DNA from: Runella defluvii
GTDB taxonomy: Bacteria; Bacteroidota; Bacteroidia; Cytophagales; Spirosomataceae
Reading direction: 5' to 3'
DNA length: 64,000 bases
Assembly: GCF_014195535.1 (NCBI RefSeq)
Contig: NZ_JACIBY010000018.1
Location: 62,001 to 126,000, forward strand
Positions 8,129-19,300 of the stretch are shown here, piece after piece. Position numbers and translations under genes: made by a program. Numbering within the stretch: position 1 is the stretch's first letter; every line of letters starts with the position of its first letter. The notes under the pieces were generated by a model. The model did not search any database, was not told where the DNA came from, and saw only the letters and a list, made by a program, of their open reading frames with translations.

Positions 8129-9010
8129 TCATTCGTCTAAACCCAGATTTTCTTTCAATCTCATAATTACATCCGATGGCAGCTCTGTTATTTCGCCTAT
8201 TAAATCAATGGGAAGCCCCTTTTTCAACATATTAGAAGCTATTTCAGTAGCTCGTTCTTCCTTGCCTTTAGCTTCGCCTTCGTCAAAGGCAGTGTCAATA
8301 ACATTTTTAAGATCTCTATACGATTTTAAACTTTCCTCATATTGTTCTTTCTCTTCATGGCTAAATTTAGCTATTTCAGCTGCTTCAAATAGGCGTTGAA
8401 ATATCCGTTCTTGTAATTTTTGCGGCCTTTCTGTCAAGTTCGGCAAATGTTTTAATACAAAGAGCCATTTATCATAAGTTGTCTCTAACTCGTCTTCTGA
8501 TTTATTAAAATGCGGCATTTCAAGATAAACAAAAGTCAATTTATCATAAAATACATCCCCCTTCTGGTTTTTCAATTGTACCTCATGCCGTACTTCTTTG
8601 GTTAAATTACTCTTAGAATCTTCATTAAAGGCAAAATCTAAAATTCCTACGGTATAAACTGCTGAAAGTCTATAATTCCAATCTCCTGCTTGCGCTTGTT
8701 CTTGAATGGGAAATGTGGAATAAAATACACTTCTATCCTTAAAATAATTTTGCTTGGCTTTCTGCATTTCCACAATAAATCGTTCCCCACTTGGGCTTAT
8801 GCAATACAAATCAAAAACAGCCTTTCGATCCATTTCAGTATGCCCTATATACTCGTTTTTACGATAGCTCAAATCAGCTACTTTCTTCTGTTGAGGCAGA
8901 ATGACATCATTTAAAAAGTTGATTAATAAGTCTTTATTAGGCTCAGTCCCAAAGAGCTTCTTAAACCCAAAATCGGTAAACGGATTAATGTATTTTTCTT
9001 TGAATGTCAT
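8129..9010 (-). CDS. Rpn family PD-(D/E)XK nuclease, paralogue of 693-1598
   Basis: 293 residues, MTFKEKYINPFTDFGFKKLF at the start, nearly the same opening as the gene at 693-1598. Catalytic signature D67 and E81-M-Q83 (IVEMQKAKQNYF), followed by DRSVFYSTFPIQEQA and the DKLTFVYLEMPHFNKSEDELET block shared by both copies. The charged C-terminal GEAKGKEERA segment replaces the GKIE tandem repeats of the other copy. Known Rpn relatives are DNA nucleases that promote recA-independent recombination. It has no partner gene; it lies back to back with PadR, sharing a 143-base region. Confidence 0.85.
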   Translation of the reverse strand: MTFKEKYINPFTDFGFKKLFGTEPNKDLLINFLNDVILPQQKKVADLSYRKNEYIGHTEMDRKAVFDLYCISPSGERFIVEMQKAKQNYFKDRSVFYSTFPIQEQAQAGDWNYRLSAVYTVGILDFAFNEDSKSNLTKEVRHEVQLKNQKGDVFYDKLTFVYLEMPHFNKSEDELETTYDKWLFVLKHLPNLTERPQKLQERIFQRLFEAAEIAKFSHEEKEQYEESLKSYRDLKNVIDTAFDEGEAKGKEERATEIASNMLKKGLPIDLIGEITELPSDVIMRLKENLGLDE

Positions 9011-9082
9011 TGCTCTCTTTATTTATACTGCAAAGTTACGCTTTTTAACGTCTAAAGTTGAGCATATTTCTGTACGAAAAAA

Positions 9083-9128
9083 TATTTTACATACAAATAG
9101 TGTATTTATTAAACCTATTTTACATACA
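9083..9128. promoter_or_regulatory. Candidate PadR operator: direct repeats TATTTTACATACA
   Basis: TATTTTACATACA occurs exactly twice, at 9083-9095 and 9116-9128, 33 bases apart, about three helical turns. Between them ATAC-N7-GTAT (9091-9105) forms an inverted repeat. The pair ends 25 bases before the PadR start. PadR proteins commonly bind ATAC/GTAT-type sites in their own promoter, so autoregulation is likely but inferred. Confidence 0.45.
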
Positions 9129-9153
9129 TTTACAGAATAAATAAAATTGATGT

Positions 9154-9489
9154 ATGAAGGGAACAAATTTGGGCGAGTTTGAAGAGTTGGTGTTACTTAC
9201 GATTGCCGCCTTAGCCAGCGAAGCTTACAGTGTAGCCATTTGCGACGAATTGGAGAAACATACAGGCAGAGCCGCGAAATTAGGGGTGGTTCACGCTGTC
9301 CTTAATCGACTGGAAGAAAAGGGCTTAGCCAAAAGTTTTTTGGGCGAAGCCACGAGTGCCCGCGGCGGCAAACGCAAACGCTATTACGAAGTAACCCAAG
9401 CGGGAAAAATGGCACTGGTCAACGCCCGTGAAATCCGCGAAGGACTCTGGCGAATCATCCCTGAGCTCAACCTTGGGGGAGCGGTATGA
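9154..9489 (+). CDS. PadR family transcriptional regulator
   Basis: 111 residues; the winged-helix PadR N-domain is visible in LGEFEELVLLTIAALASEAYSVAICDELEKHTGR followed by GVVHAVLNRLEEKGLAKSFLGEATSARGGKRKRYYEVTQAG, the recognition helix and wing. PadR proteins are dimeric repressors, often paired with the gene they control. The stop overlaps the start of the downstream permease in ATGA (9486-9489), so the two genes are translationally coupled. In Cytophagales this PadR/FtsX pair is a common module whose signal is unknown. There is no long C-terminal dimer domain, so it belongs to the short PadR-s2 class. Confidence 0.9.
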   Translation: MKGTNLGEFEELVLLTIAALASEAYSVAICDELEKHTGRAAKLGVVHAVLNRLEEKGLAKSFLGEATSARGGKRKRYYEVTQAGKMALVNAREIREGLWRIIPELNLGGAV

Positions 9490-12107
9490 GTACCGCCCCC
9501 ACTCCTCCCCGCAATGCACAACGGCTCTTGGAATGGTATTGCCGCCCCGAGCTCGCCGAAGATTTGCAAGGCGACCTCTACGAATTTTTTGAGCGTAACC
9601 TTCAACGCCGTGGCCTTCGCTACGCCCGCTTTATTTATTGGATAGACGTCCTGAAGTTTATCCGATTGTACACCCTACGTGTGCCTAATTTTTATTCATT
9701 TTTTACTTATACCATCATGTTTAACAGCTATTTTAAAACATCACGACGCAGTTTGGTTCGCAACAAACTCTTTTCAGCCATCAACATTATCGGACTTTCG
9801 ATCAGCATGTCGGTGGGATTATTGATGATTTCTTTTTTGAGTGATTTGCTTTCTTACGATGATTTTCACGAAAAAAAGAACCGTATTTACCGCATCAACA
9901 CCTCACTCCAACCCACAGGACAACCTTCTATTGAACTCGCCTCGGGGTCGGTGTTGGCGGGTAAAAAAATACAAGAAACCTTCCCCAACGTGGAGCAAGT
10001 AACGCTATTGCGGCGGGGTTTCGGCGGGGATGCCAAAGTAAACGAAACCACGCTTCCGCTGGGTGGGTTGTGGGCGGATGCGTCCTTTTTTAAAGTCTTT
10101 ACGTTTCCGCTGCTTTCGGGCAATCCTGCCACCGCGTTAAAAAATCCCTACACGATTGTTTTGCCCGAAAAAACCGCCCAAAAACTGTTTGGTGACACCG
10201 ACGTGCTGGGCAAAAGCATTCGATTTGACACCACCGAATACACCATTACGGGCGTCATGAAAGATATTCCCAAGCTGTCTCACTTACGTTTTGACGCCTT
10301 GGTGTCTTTCGCCAGTATCGAACTCCAAAAACCCGATTTTGACGGTGGTTTTATGAATTGGGGCAACGTTTTTTCAAATTATACCTACGTATTATTGCCC
10401 GAAAACAGCTCACTTAAAACCCTGCAAGCAAACCTCGATAAGCTTTGTTTGTCGGAAAACAAACAACTTAAAAATCAGCAAATTCAGTTGAACCCCCAAT
10501 CATTAAACGGCATCACGATTGGCAATCGCTTGGAAAATGCCAGTGGCCCTACCATGAACCAAATCACCATTTGGATACTGGCAGGTTTGGTGCTGGTAGT
10601 GATTTTGTCGGCCTGTTTCAATTACACCAATCTCTCTATCGCACGGTCGCTTCGCCGAGCGCGGGAGGTAGGTGTTCGCAAAATCGTTGGTGCGTTTAAG
10701 GAACACGTTTTGCTTCAATTTATTACCGAATCGGTGCTTATTTCTCTGATGGCGCTGTTGTTGGCATTTGTACTTTTTCTGGTGCTACGAGCCCAGTTTT
10801 TGGGTCTAGCCCCTCAACTTACCGAACTCGTTTCATTGGAACTTTCACCCAAAATCATCTTGTATTTTGTCGGTTTATCAGCCTTGGTTGGCATTGCTGC
10901 GGGTTTCTTACCTGCGTTATTTTTTGCCCGTATCAAAGCCATTCAGGTGTTAAAAGACGCTTCTTCGGTTCCCCTTTTCCGCCGCGTTAATCTCCGCAAA
11001 GCGCTTATCGTTGTTCAATATACGTTTTCCCTGATTTTCATCACTACCACGATTCTTGGTTATAATCAATACAAACATTTTATCGTTTTTAACCTCGGAT
11101 TTTCTACCGAAAACATCCTGAATATCAACCTAAAAGGCAACAAAAGTGAAATTCTTCGGAAAGAATTGGCCGAAATCCCAAGCTTAACCGACATTTCCAC
11201 CTCTCGACTTGTCACCAGCTTAGGAAGCGTATATGGCACCATGATTAAGTACCAACAGCCAGACGATTCTTCCAATATTGCCCAAAACTACGTGGACGAA
11301 CGCTATTTGCCCTTACACGGACATCAACTGCTTGCGGGACAACATTTTACACCACGGGCCAAAAGCGAAGAGAGTTCGGAAGTGATTGTCAATGAGCAAG
11401 TCATAAAACGATTCAACATCGGTGGTGGCCATCCGACCAAGGCCATCGGAGAACAAATCAAAACCCTCGACGGGAAAAAGTTTACCATTATCGCGGTGGT
11501 CAAGGACTTCCATTACCGAACGGTCGAACACCGCATTGAGCCTTTTGTGTTTTTTTATTCCCCCAACGAAGGCAACCTTAACCTCAAAATCAACTCCAAA
11601 GACTTGCCCGCCACCATGGCGCAGATTGAAGCTGTGTGGAAACGCATTGACAAGGTTCACCCGTTGGATGCCCGTTTTTACGACGACCAAATCGAAGAAG
11701 CCTACCGCCAATTTTCGGTTATCGTGAAAGTCATTGGATTTTTAGCCTTTTTAGCCGTTTGCATTGCTTCGTTAGGCTTGTTCGGGATGGTCGTGTTTAC
11801 AACCGAAACCAAACTCAAAGAAATCAGCATTCGTAAAGTGCTGGGCGCCAACGAGCCCTCGTTGGTTTATTTTCTTAGCAAAGGTTTTTTGGGGTTGTTG
11901 GTACTTTCGGCAGCCATTGCCCTCCCTAGCACGTATTTGTTGTTTGATAAATTGGTACTTACCCAATTTACCTACCACCAGCCCATCCATTTTTGGGAAC
12001 TAACGGTCGGTTTTTGGTCCGTTTTGGCGTTGGCAGTTGTGCTTATCGGCTCTCAAACCCTAAAAGCCGCCCGCACCAATCCCGCGAATGTTTTGAAGAA
12101 TGAATGA
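9486..12107 (+). CDS. ABC transporter permease of the MacB/FtsX type with N-terminal prefix domain
   Basis: 873 residues. Residues 1-75 form a soluble 'permease prefix' domain (NAQRLLEWYCRPELAEDLQGDLYEFF). A first membrane helix (LFSAINIIGLSISMSVGLLMISFL) precedes a MacB-type periplasmic domain; then two FtsX domains of three helices each follow (about 360-490, VVILSACFNYTNLSIARSL, and 750-870). Conserved REVGVRKIVGA and EISIRKVLGA motifs end each cytoplasmic coupling loop. Such proteins are mechanotransmission permeases working with a separate MacB ATPase. No ATPase gene is in the window, which is usual for this Bacteroidota family. It is coupled to PadR by a 4-base overlap. Substrate unknown. 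Confidence 0.9.
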   Translation: MSTAPTPPRNAQRLLEWYCRPELAEDLQGDLYEFFERNLQRRGLRYARFIYWIDVLKFIRLYTLRVPNFYSFFTYTIMFNSYFKTSRRSLVRNKLFSAINIIGLSISMSVGLLMISFLSDLLSYDDFHEKKNRIYRINTSLQPTGQPSIELASGSVLAGKKIQETFPNVEQVTLLRRGFGGDAKVNETTLPLGGLWADASFFKVFTFPLLSGNPATALKNPYTIVLPEKTAQKLFGDTDVLGKSIRFDTTEYTITGVMKDIPKLSHLRFDALVSFASIELQKPDFDGGFMNWGNVFSNYTYVLLPENSSLKTLQANLDKLCLSENKQLKNQQIQLNPQSLNGITIGNRLENASGPTMNQITIWILAGLVLVVILSACFNYTNLSIARSLRRAREVGVRKIVGAFKEHVLLQFITESVLISLMALLLAFVLFLVLRAQFLGLAPQLTELVSLELSPKIILYFVGLSALVGIAAGFLPALFFARIKAIQVLKDASSVPLFRRVNLRKALIVVQYTFSLIFITTTILGYNQYKHFIVFNLGFSTENILNINLKGNKSEILRKELAEIPSLTDISTSRLVTSLGSVYGTMIKYQQPDDSSNIAQNYVDERYLPLHGHQLLAGQHFTPRAKSEESSEVIVNEQVIKRFNIGGGHPTKAIGEQIKTLDGKKFTIIAVVKDFHYRTVEHRIEPFVFFYSPNEGNLNLKINSKDLPATMAQIEAVWKRIDKVHPLDARFYDDQIEEAYRQFSVIVKVIGFLAFLAVCIASLGLFGMVVFTTETKLKEISIRKVLGANEPSLVYFLSKGFLGLLVLSAAIALPSTYLLFDKLVLTQFTYHQPIHFWELTVGFWSVLALAVVLIGSQTLKAARTNPANVLKNE

Positions 12108-12114
12108 GTAATGA

Positions 12115-12157
12115 TTTGTGTTGTGCTCGAAGGCTTTGCTTTCGAGCACAACACAAA
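12115..12157. terminator. Bidirectional terminator with a perfect 17-bp stem
   Basis: TTTGTGTTGTGCTCGAA (12115-12131) is exactly complementary to TTCGAGCACAACACAAA (12141-12157), with a 9-base loop. It lies between the convergent permease and OmpA genes. Confidence 0.7.
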
Positions 12158-12167
12158 CTGCGTCTAT

Positions 12168-13280
12168 TTATTTGTTCAAAATCACAAACTCAATTCGACG
12201 ATTTCGGTACTGGTCGTTCTTACCGTTTTCTGGATACACCATCGGTTGCTTCATGCCGTAGCCAGCATACGATAATCGGGTTTTATCCGAACCATTTGCA
12301 ACCAAAAACTCATATACTTCTTTGGCACGATTGATAGAAAGATCATACTGACTTGTTTGTTTATCATATACATCTTGCCCCAAATCGCCACAACAAACGT
12401 GCCCACGAATTTCCAATTTAAGATCAGGATGGGTTTTAAGCGCAGCCGCCACCGCTTCCAATGCTGGCAGATTGGTGGTGGGCATGAGGTGGTAACCAAA
12501 CTCAAAACTCAGCCGTCGAATGATAATCGCGTCGCCGACTCCACTGTTTTGCAAGCTGTCTAAAAAAGCTCGAGCAATAGCCGCTCCCTTGGTTTTTTCA
12601 GGGATTTCTTTCACCCCTTTGGTGTAAAAAATGCGGGTAGTGTCATTGGCAACATAAATTTTACGGGTGATGAACAAGGTCGTTTTTACCTGCCACATCG
12701 TCGTATCAATGTGCAGCGTATCGCCCTTTAGCGGTTTTCGGTTGCCCACCAAATAGGCCGAAGGAAAGGGCGGAAGCAGTTGAATGAGGGTATCTCTAAT
12801 TGAAACCGTTTTAACGGCGGGTTTGGGCGGAAGCGAGTCACGATATACAATCACCGTTTTTATTTTTTTTGTGGTGTCTTCTTTCGCATAAACCGTAATC
12901 CATACGACGCGATTTTCGGCATCAACATACGGCTGCGTTCGGTCAACAGGATTGCGGCGACCAAAGCCGATGATGGCATGGATGTTTTCGCGAGCGAAGC
13001 CGCTGGCCATTAAAAAATTCTTTACTGCCAATGCGCGTTTGAGCGACAGGCTGTCGTTGAGGGCATCGGAGCCGTGGCGGTCGCCGCGCCCCGCGATGTT
13101 GATGTGGGACTGGTTTTTGTGCTGCGCGGCAAAGTCTTTAAGCAACGTTTTAGCCGCAGGACTCAGCCCAAATTTGCCCTCCGAAAAATAGATTTTGAGC
13201 AAGAGACTGTCCTTTTGGGCATGGACTTGCTGAATGCTCAGAAAAAGAAATGACAAAAAAACAAATCGTTTAATGGACAT
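12168..13280 (-). CDS. OmpA-family protein with two OmpA-like domains
   Basis: 370 residues from MSIKRFVFLSFLFLSIQQVHA, a signal peptide; a start three codons earlier is possible. The first OmpA-like region (residues about 25-130) has INIAGRGDRHGSDALNDSLSLKRALAVKNFLMASGF and NRVVWITV. The second, at the C-terminus, has LEIRGHVCCGDLGQDVYDKQTSQYDLSINRAKEVYEFLVANG and QYRNRRIEFVI, with the usual peptidoglycan-binding NRRIEF element. OmpA domains bind diaminopimelate in peptidoglycan and anchor envelope complexes. It follows the giant RHS gene by 90 bases on the same strand, so it may be the last gene of that operon and its wall anchor. The double domain is unusual but known in Bacteroidota. Confidence 0.85.
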   Translation of the reverse strand: MSIKRFVFLSFLFLSIQQVHAQKDSLLLKIYFSEGKFGLSPAAKTLLKDFAAQHKNQSHINIAGRGDRHGSDALNDSLSLKRALAVKNFLMASGFARENIHAIIGFGRRNPVDRTQPYVDAENRVVWITVYAKEDTTKKIKTVIVYRDSLPPKPAVKTVSIRDTLIQLLPPFPSAYLVGNRKPLKGDTLHIDTTMWQVKTTLFITRKIYVANDTTRIFYTKGVKEIPEKTKGAAIARAFLDSLQNSGVGDAIIIRRLSFEFGYHLMPTTNLPALEAVAAALKTHPDLKLEIRGHVCCGDLGQDVYDKQTSQYDLSINRAKEVYEFLVANGSDKTRLSYAGYGMKQPMVYPENGKNDQYRNRRIEFVILNK

Positions 13281-13370
13281 ATAAGTCATGGCAAAGGTGT
13301 TTTCACAGGTAGAAAAAACGGCACAAATACTTGGCTTAAAAGACTATATTATATCGTCGTGAAGCATATC

Positions 13371-16300
13371 TTAATTTCCTTCAAACCGCTGCTTCCCTTG
13401 GTTAATTTTATTTTTCTTATCAAAAATATCCCGTAACTGTCCCCTATTTAAAAATTTCTGACCCAATGGTCCAGTATCCCTCTCGTACATTAAATTCATC
13501 TTTTCAAATGGTGAATGTAATAGGCCTAAAGAGTGACCAAGTTCATGCGCAGCAACCTTACGAAGAGATTTTGAGCTAGCTAATATGTTTCTTGAAATAT
13601 ACATGAAATTTTGACCATGTTCAGCATAACCGATGTTTTCCCCGCTATTTTCCGGGTCTGGAACATTATCGGTAATTCGAAATACATGGTCTTTTTTTCC
13701 TACAAAAAATTTTCTAGCCCGAATATCCGTGGTGACTTCCCATTTAATCGTTTGACCCGCTACAATTGGTTCATCCACGCTCACGCCAGTAAAATGTTCC
13801 TTAATACCCTCTGATATTGTAGATGCATACTGCTTTAATGCTTTTTTTGACAATCTCTTTTCATGATCAATAAGTACTCCTTTTATATGGATTCTATAGG
13901 TAATTGTGTTCGTTTCTGGGTCAATATGTTTGTTAAGTGTAACTTGTCTTCCGTCTGGATCAATGTAGGTAAGCGGATTATTTACTACAAAACTGTAAGG
14001 CGATAAATTCGGATAACTAGACGCTTTGGGATCAACACTCATCCACTGGCTCGTCGCCGGGTTATAATACCTCGCTCCATAATAATACAATCCCGTTTCG
14101 GCATCTCGCTCTTTGGCATTGTACAAATAGGGAGTTGCCTCAGAACTGTTACGCTCTTCAAAAAATGTCTCTCCAAAGGCCGAATACTCCACGTGTTGGA
14201 CGGCTTCTCCTAGCACATTGCTTACGTAGGAAGTACTTCCCAAATGGTCTCCGTGGTAAAAATATTGATTGAGCTCTGCAAGGTGTCCCGTTCCTCTAAA
14301 CCCATACCCTGCCTTTACGGAGTCATTACTCGGAATCGGGCTGACATAAATGGGTGGGCCGTTGGTGGGTTTGGTGGTATTGCCAGGCCACCCAGCAGGA
14401 ATGTTCCCTGCAGTACTATCCACCACCACGGGTGGCGCAATGCCACTGTTTTGGGGTTCGGCATAAAACAGCTTTTGGGTAGGCGGGCCAGGACTAACGC
14501 CCAAAGTAGCGTAATAATTGACTCGGTCTTGTTTCAACTGCGCGGCTCGCTGAATGTAATTGACTCCCCCTGCCGTCAGTGCCGATTGTGGAAAAGAAAT
14601 ATTGGTAAAACTTCCCGTACCAATTTTGGAAACAATCCGCTCAGTTTCGACGTAAATGTGCTTGGTAAAGCCCGTCCTTCTACATACCAAATACGGACTT
14701 ACATAAACCGTATAATTGTCACGGTGGTTGATGGTACCCGCCGCAGCGCCGTTGAGCCAAGTTCCTTGAACTCCTCCACTGCTTTTTATCACCCTATCAC
14801 CCGCCGCATCGTAAGTGTATTCACTGAGTAGGCCGTTGTCGAGGATGGCCATTAAGCGATTGTCTTCGTCCCAAAAATACTCCGCACCGCCAAAAACCGT
14901 GAGGTTTCCGTTGAGGTCGTAACGGCTTTTTTTGTTGCCAATCTGAGTGGGTTGGTGGGGAGCAGTGCCGCCGTATTGGTAGTTATATTGGTAATTCCCA
15001 GAAGTATCGCGTTTTGTTAATTTTTTGCTGAGAATGTTCGACAAGTTGTCGTAGGACATTCCCAACGTATAGGACGCCGTGTCTTTGCTGCCTTCGTACT
15101 GTCCCGTGGCAGCGACGAGTCGATACAAATTGTCGTAGCTGTATTTTTGACTGGCTTTGCCTCCGAGTTTTCCTTGTTGCGGCAAGCTGTTGTTAATAAT
15201 CCCTGTGATATTACTGACAGCATCGTAGGTGTAGCTATTGTTCAGCATCGAACGACCACTTGCCGCCGTGGTTTGCAAGCCTTTAAGGCGGCGACGCTGC
15301 TCATCAAAAGTATAATTCATTTCGGTGCCATTGCCGTACTTCATATATACGTTGGTTTCGTATTCGTCGTAGCCTATTTTGCTGACGTACGCATACGCAT
15401 TCCCCGCCTTTTGACCATCGATACTCGCTAGCCCGCCTGCCCGATTGTAGTGATAATTAACCACTTCACCATCGGGGTAAGTCATTTTTTTGAGACGATT
15501 CCAAGTGTCGTATTCTTGCTCACTGACGTAAGTAGTATAAAAAACTTCATTGACCAACACCGTCCGAATTTCTTTGGTGACTTCGCCTAATTTTCCATAG
15601 AAAAGCTCTCGCCCACCACTTGCATCTTTTACCAGCGTCAGTCGCCCCGCCCGATTGCCCGAGTTGGGAGCGCCGTAGCTGTAACTTACTTTGTTTTGGT
15701 AATAAATGGGATAATCGATATCGACAATGCGTTCGTAATCATAACCGTACTTGATAGCCCCTCCTTTGGGAATTGTTTTTCGAAGTTGGGCGCTTGTTTT
15801 TTGTACCAAGTTCCCTGCCAAATCGTAGCTAAATTCGCTCAAACCCGCATCAGGATGCAAGGTACTAATGCGACGTCCTAGGTTATCGTAGGTATTAACA
15901 ATGTTATTTTTGAGGTGGTCTTCTACCCGCAACAATTCACTCAGGGCATTGTAGAAATAATTGGTAAAAATCGTCCCATCGGGGCCACCGTATTGCCTCA
16001 CTTGGACTTGACGGCCTCTTACATCATCCAATTTTTCAATTCTATTGCCCAGCCCATCCTTGCTTTCGGTAATGAGCTGATTATTAACCGCCGAGTAGCT
16101 CATGGTTTCAACCGTGCCATCGGCCAATTCTCGCCGCACCACTCGGTCGGTGATATCATAACTGACTGATTCGAGTAGGTTCCCAATCGTCGTTGATATC
16201 TTGGTATTTTCAGCCCCCAGCGCCTCCGTCGTAGGGTAATACTTTTTGACAACCCGTCCGAAAGCATCGTATATATCCCCCCCCGATACAATCATTTTTA

Positions 16301-19300
16301 ATTCATCGGCGAGGTTTTTACCTTTGAAGAGCGCGCCCAATTTTTTGGTTTCAATTTCTCTCCCCAAACCATCCATAAAAGTCACAATATCAATGGAGCT
16401 GTCGTATTCAGGGTCGTAGTGACGGGTAAGGGCGTACGGGGTGCTGGCCTCGGGATGGTATTCAAAGGCCAAAGTATATGCTTTGCCTGCGGCCAATTCA
16501 TAAGGCCCAGTAATGGTACTGATACGTCCTCGGTTGTCGATTCCGAATCGAATTGGTTGGTTTTGAATACTCGTACTTTGAATTCTATTTCCAAAACGGT
16601 ATTCGTACTCCGCTGTGCTGCTGTAGCCATAAGCATCAGTGGTTTTTACGGGGTAGCTGTGCGTCACGTTGTCGTAGGCATATTGATAAAACAGCCGTTG
16701 CCCTCGGTAATTGGCGGGGCGTAAAAGTTTACTCAAATTACCGTACTCGTCGTATTCAAGGTCATAATTGGCCGAAGTTCCATCAGCCAAAAACGCCCGC
16801 ACTTGAGTGAGATGTCCTTTGCTATCTATGGCGGTCGTACGTTTTCTTTTGGTTCCTTCAGCCGTTGTCACAATTACCTCCGCAGGAATGTTCTTGAGGT
16901 AAGCAACGTCGTTGTTATGGTACGAAACCTTGGCAGTGAGCACGTCTTGGGGCGTGCCATTGCCCGCGTCAATGAGCTTACTAATGTTCCCAAAAGCATC
17001 ATAATCGTACTGCATGTACGTACTCGCACCAGCCACCGCTTTCCCTTCGTATATCCACCTGTCGTTTCGAATCAGGGCAGGAAAAAATACGCTATCACGC
17101 ACGGCTCTTAACTCGTAGGTATTACTACTTTCACTGAATTTATTGCCCGCAGCATCGCGCAAGATTTCGTTTTTGAGTAACCCTTTTAGGTAATAGTTTT
17201 GGTTCAAAAAAACTTCTTCCGAAGTGCGGTACACGGCATTATTGTTAGCCGTATTTAGCTCTTCGGTAACAACATTTGCAAAACCATAAAATTCTCTTTC
17301 GCGACGATTATAGCGCCCGTTGGCATAACGAAATCGGCTACGCAAGGTGTCTATCCCGTCGCCCGCTACACCGTCGTACACTTCCAAGCTACTCAACGCC
17401 CATACGTTTTGGGACGACATTTCGTAGGTATTACCCAAGCGTTCATAATTCATTGAAAAATAAGAACCTAAAGGCCGTTGAACGCGCCGTAACATATTGG
17501 TACGCCCAATGGTAGAACTACGCACCGACAAATCTCCTTCGTTTTCGGAATGTACGACATCAAGATAACCATCGCCATTGACGTCCAGCAACTGATCCAT
17601 TTGCCCCGAAACGCCGTGCCCAACGTTAAAAGAAGGGTTGATACAAATTTTTATAATGATGATGTTGATGGCAATGGTCAGGGCAGCGTTAATAGATTCT
17701 CCAACGGAAACGGTTTTATTGAGACTTGCCGCTCCTTTCCAAAGTAGCGGGGGTCCCAAACGGCTACCCGTGTTCAATTGAACCGTCAGTGGATTAGTCG
17801 AGGTAATTCGGTCGGGTAAGCCATCGCCATTGATGTCTTGGAAGGTCAGTTGGGTATTATCGTCACTGCGCGACATTCCAATACCCGCTTCAATGGTTCC
17901 CGAAAAGAGATTTACCCCAATGCCCGCCCCGAAGCTAGTTGATTTACCTTCTTCGATATTTTCAAAATTCCAACGCTCGGGAGTCGAAAATGAATACCCA
18001 AGATTTAGGGCTACCTCGCCATTTTTATATACTTTATCGGGCAAACCATCGCCATTCATATCGATCCAAGCCGCCGTTCCTGATTGTTCGTTATAACCAA
18101 TACTTCCCGAAAGGCCAATGGAAGCATTCGCAGATTTCTGCTCACTTCGGGCATTGGAGGCTGTTTTATTGTTTTTGGCACTGCTTCCGCTACGTTTGTT
18201 GGAAGCCGACGCTTTGGGAAACTTCCCTCCCAAACTAAGTCCAAACGAATTGGCGGTGGTATTGGTAGGCGACAGCGCATTGGGTCGTCCCTTCGATTCC
18301 AGCCCTCCGTTTGGTAGGGTGAATTGAACATCATTGACGTGCAAAACATCAGGGTAATCGTCCCCGTTCATGTCCATCATGTCGAGTAAATTGGTCGTTG
18401 AGGCATTGGAATAGCTACCCGAAACCACAAATCCCCCCGAAAGGCTATTGACATCACTTCGTTCGATTTTGGAAACCGCCGTCAACGACGCCCCAGCGCC
18501 CAACATCAGACTATCGACGGCCACATCGTGCTTCCACAAACGGGAACTGCTCATGGTTGTTTTTGACACAAATACCGAACTATCACGGCCTATCCACGCG
18601 TTTTTTGTCGCATTACCGTACAGCGGAGCAAAATCCGAATTGGTAGGGCTCTGCACACTTTTAAGGGAATTGGGATCTTTTCGGTAGCTGGCAGTGTCGG
18701 CGAGTATTTTTTTGTAATCAACATTTTTCAGCTCGTTGAAATTCAATTTTGACTCATCCAAAGGACCGTTGCCTTTGTCGCCCGCAAATGAAAACTGCCC
18801 CCAACCGCGAAAAAGTGGGCTTAATTCATCGTCCGAATTGGTATATATTCCCGCTGGCCGCACCTTATACAGTACTTTGCGGTGTTTTCCTGTAGAGTCA
18901 CTAACTAGCGTATCTATTTTGCTCCCATAGCCAATTAGGGACATGGCTTTGGCAAAACCCACGTTGGGTACGTGGTACTCCACAAAAATGGGAGTTTGAG
19001 GGGTCAAAATGAGCGATAGCGTATCAACAGCGCCCACAATTTTTCCATTTTTGACTTGCAAAATTCGCTTGGCTATGACCGAATTAGGGCTTTTGATGGT
19101 GAACACAACAGTCCCACTACTATCAGCTTTGAGGGGGACCAATGGGTACACACGAACGGTATCCAAGGTATTTTTTTCGACAACGGGGGTAGGCGAAAAC
19201 CAAGTAGTGTACTTGTTATTTTCTGGCACTATCCCGCCCTTTTGTGTCACAGGCTGACGCGTCGAAGCATCCACAAACGTTAATTCATAGTTGGGCGACC

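Noticed and set aside
14244-14831. Plus-strand open frame of 195 codons inside the RHS gene
   Set aside because: Antisense shadow of the RHS gene with no protein-like features.
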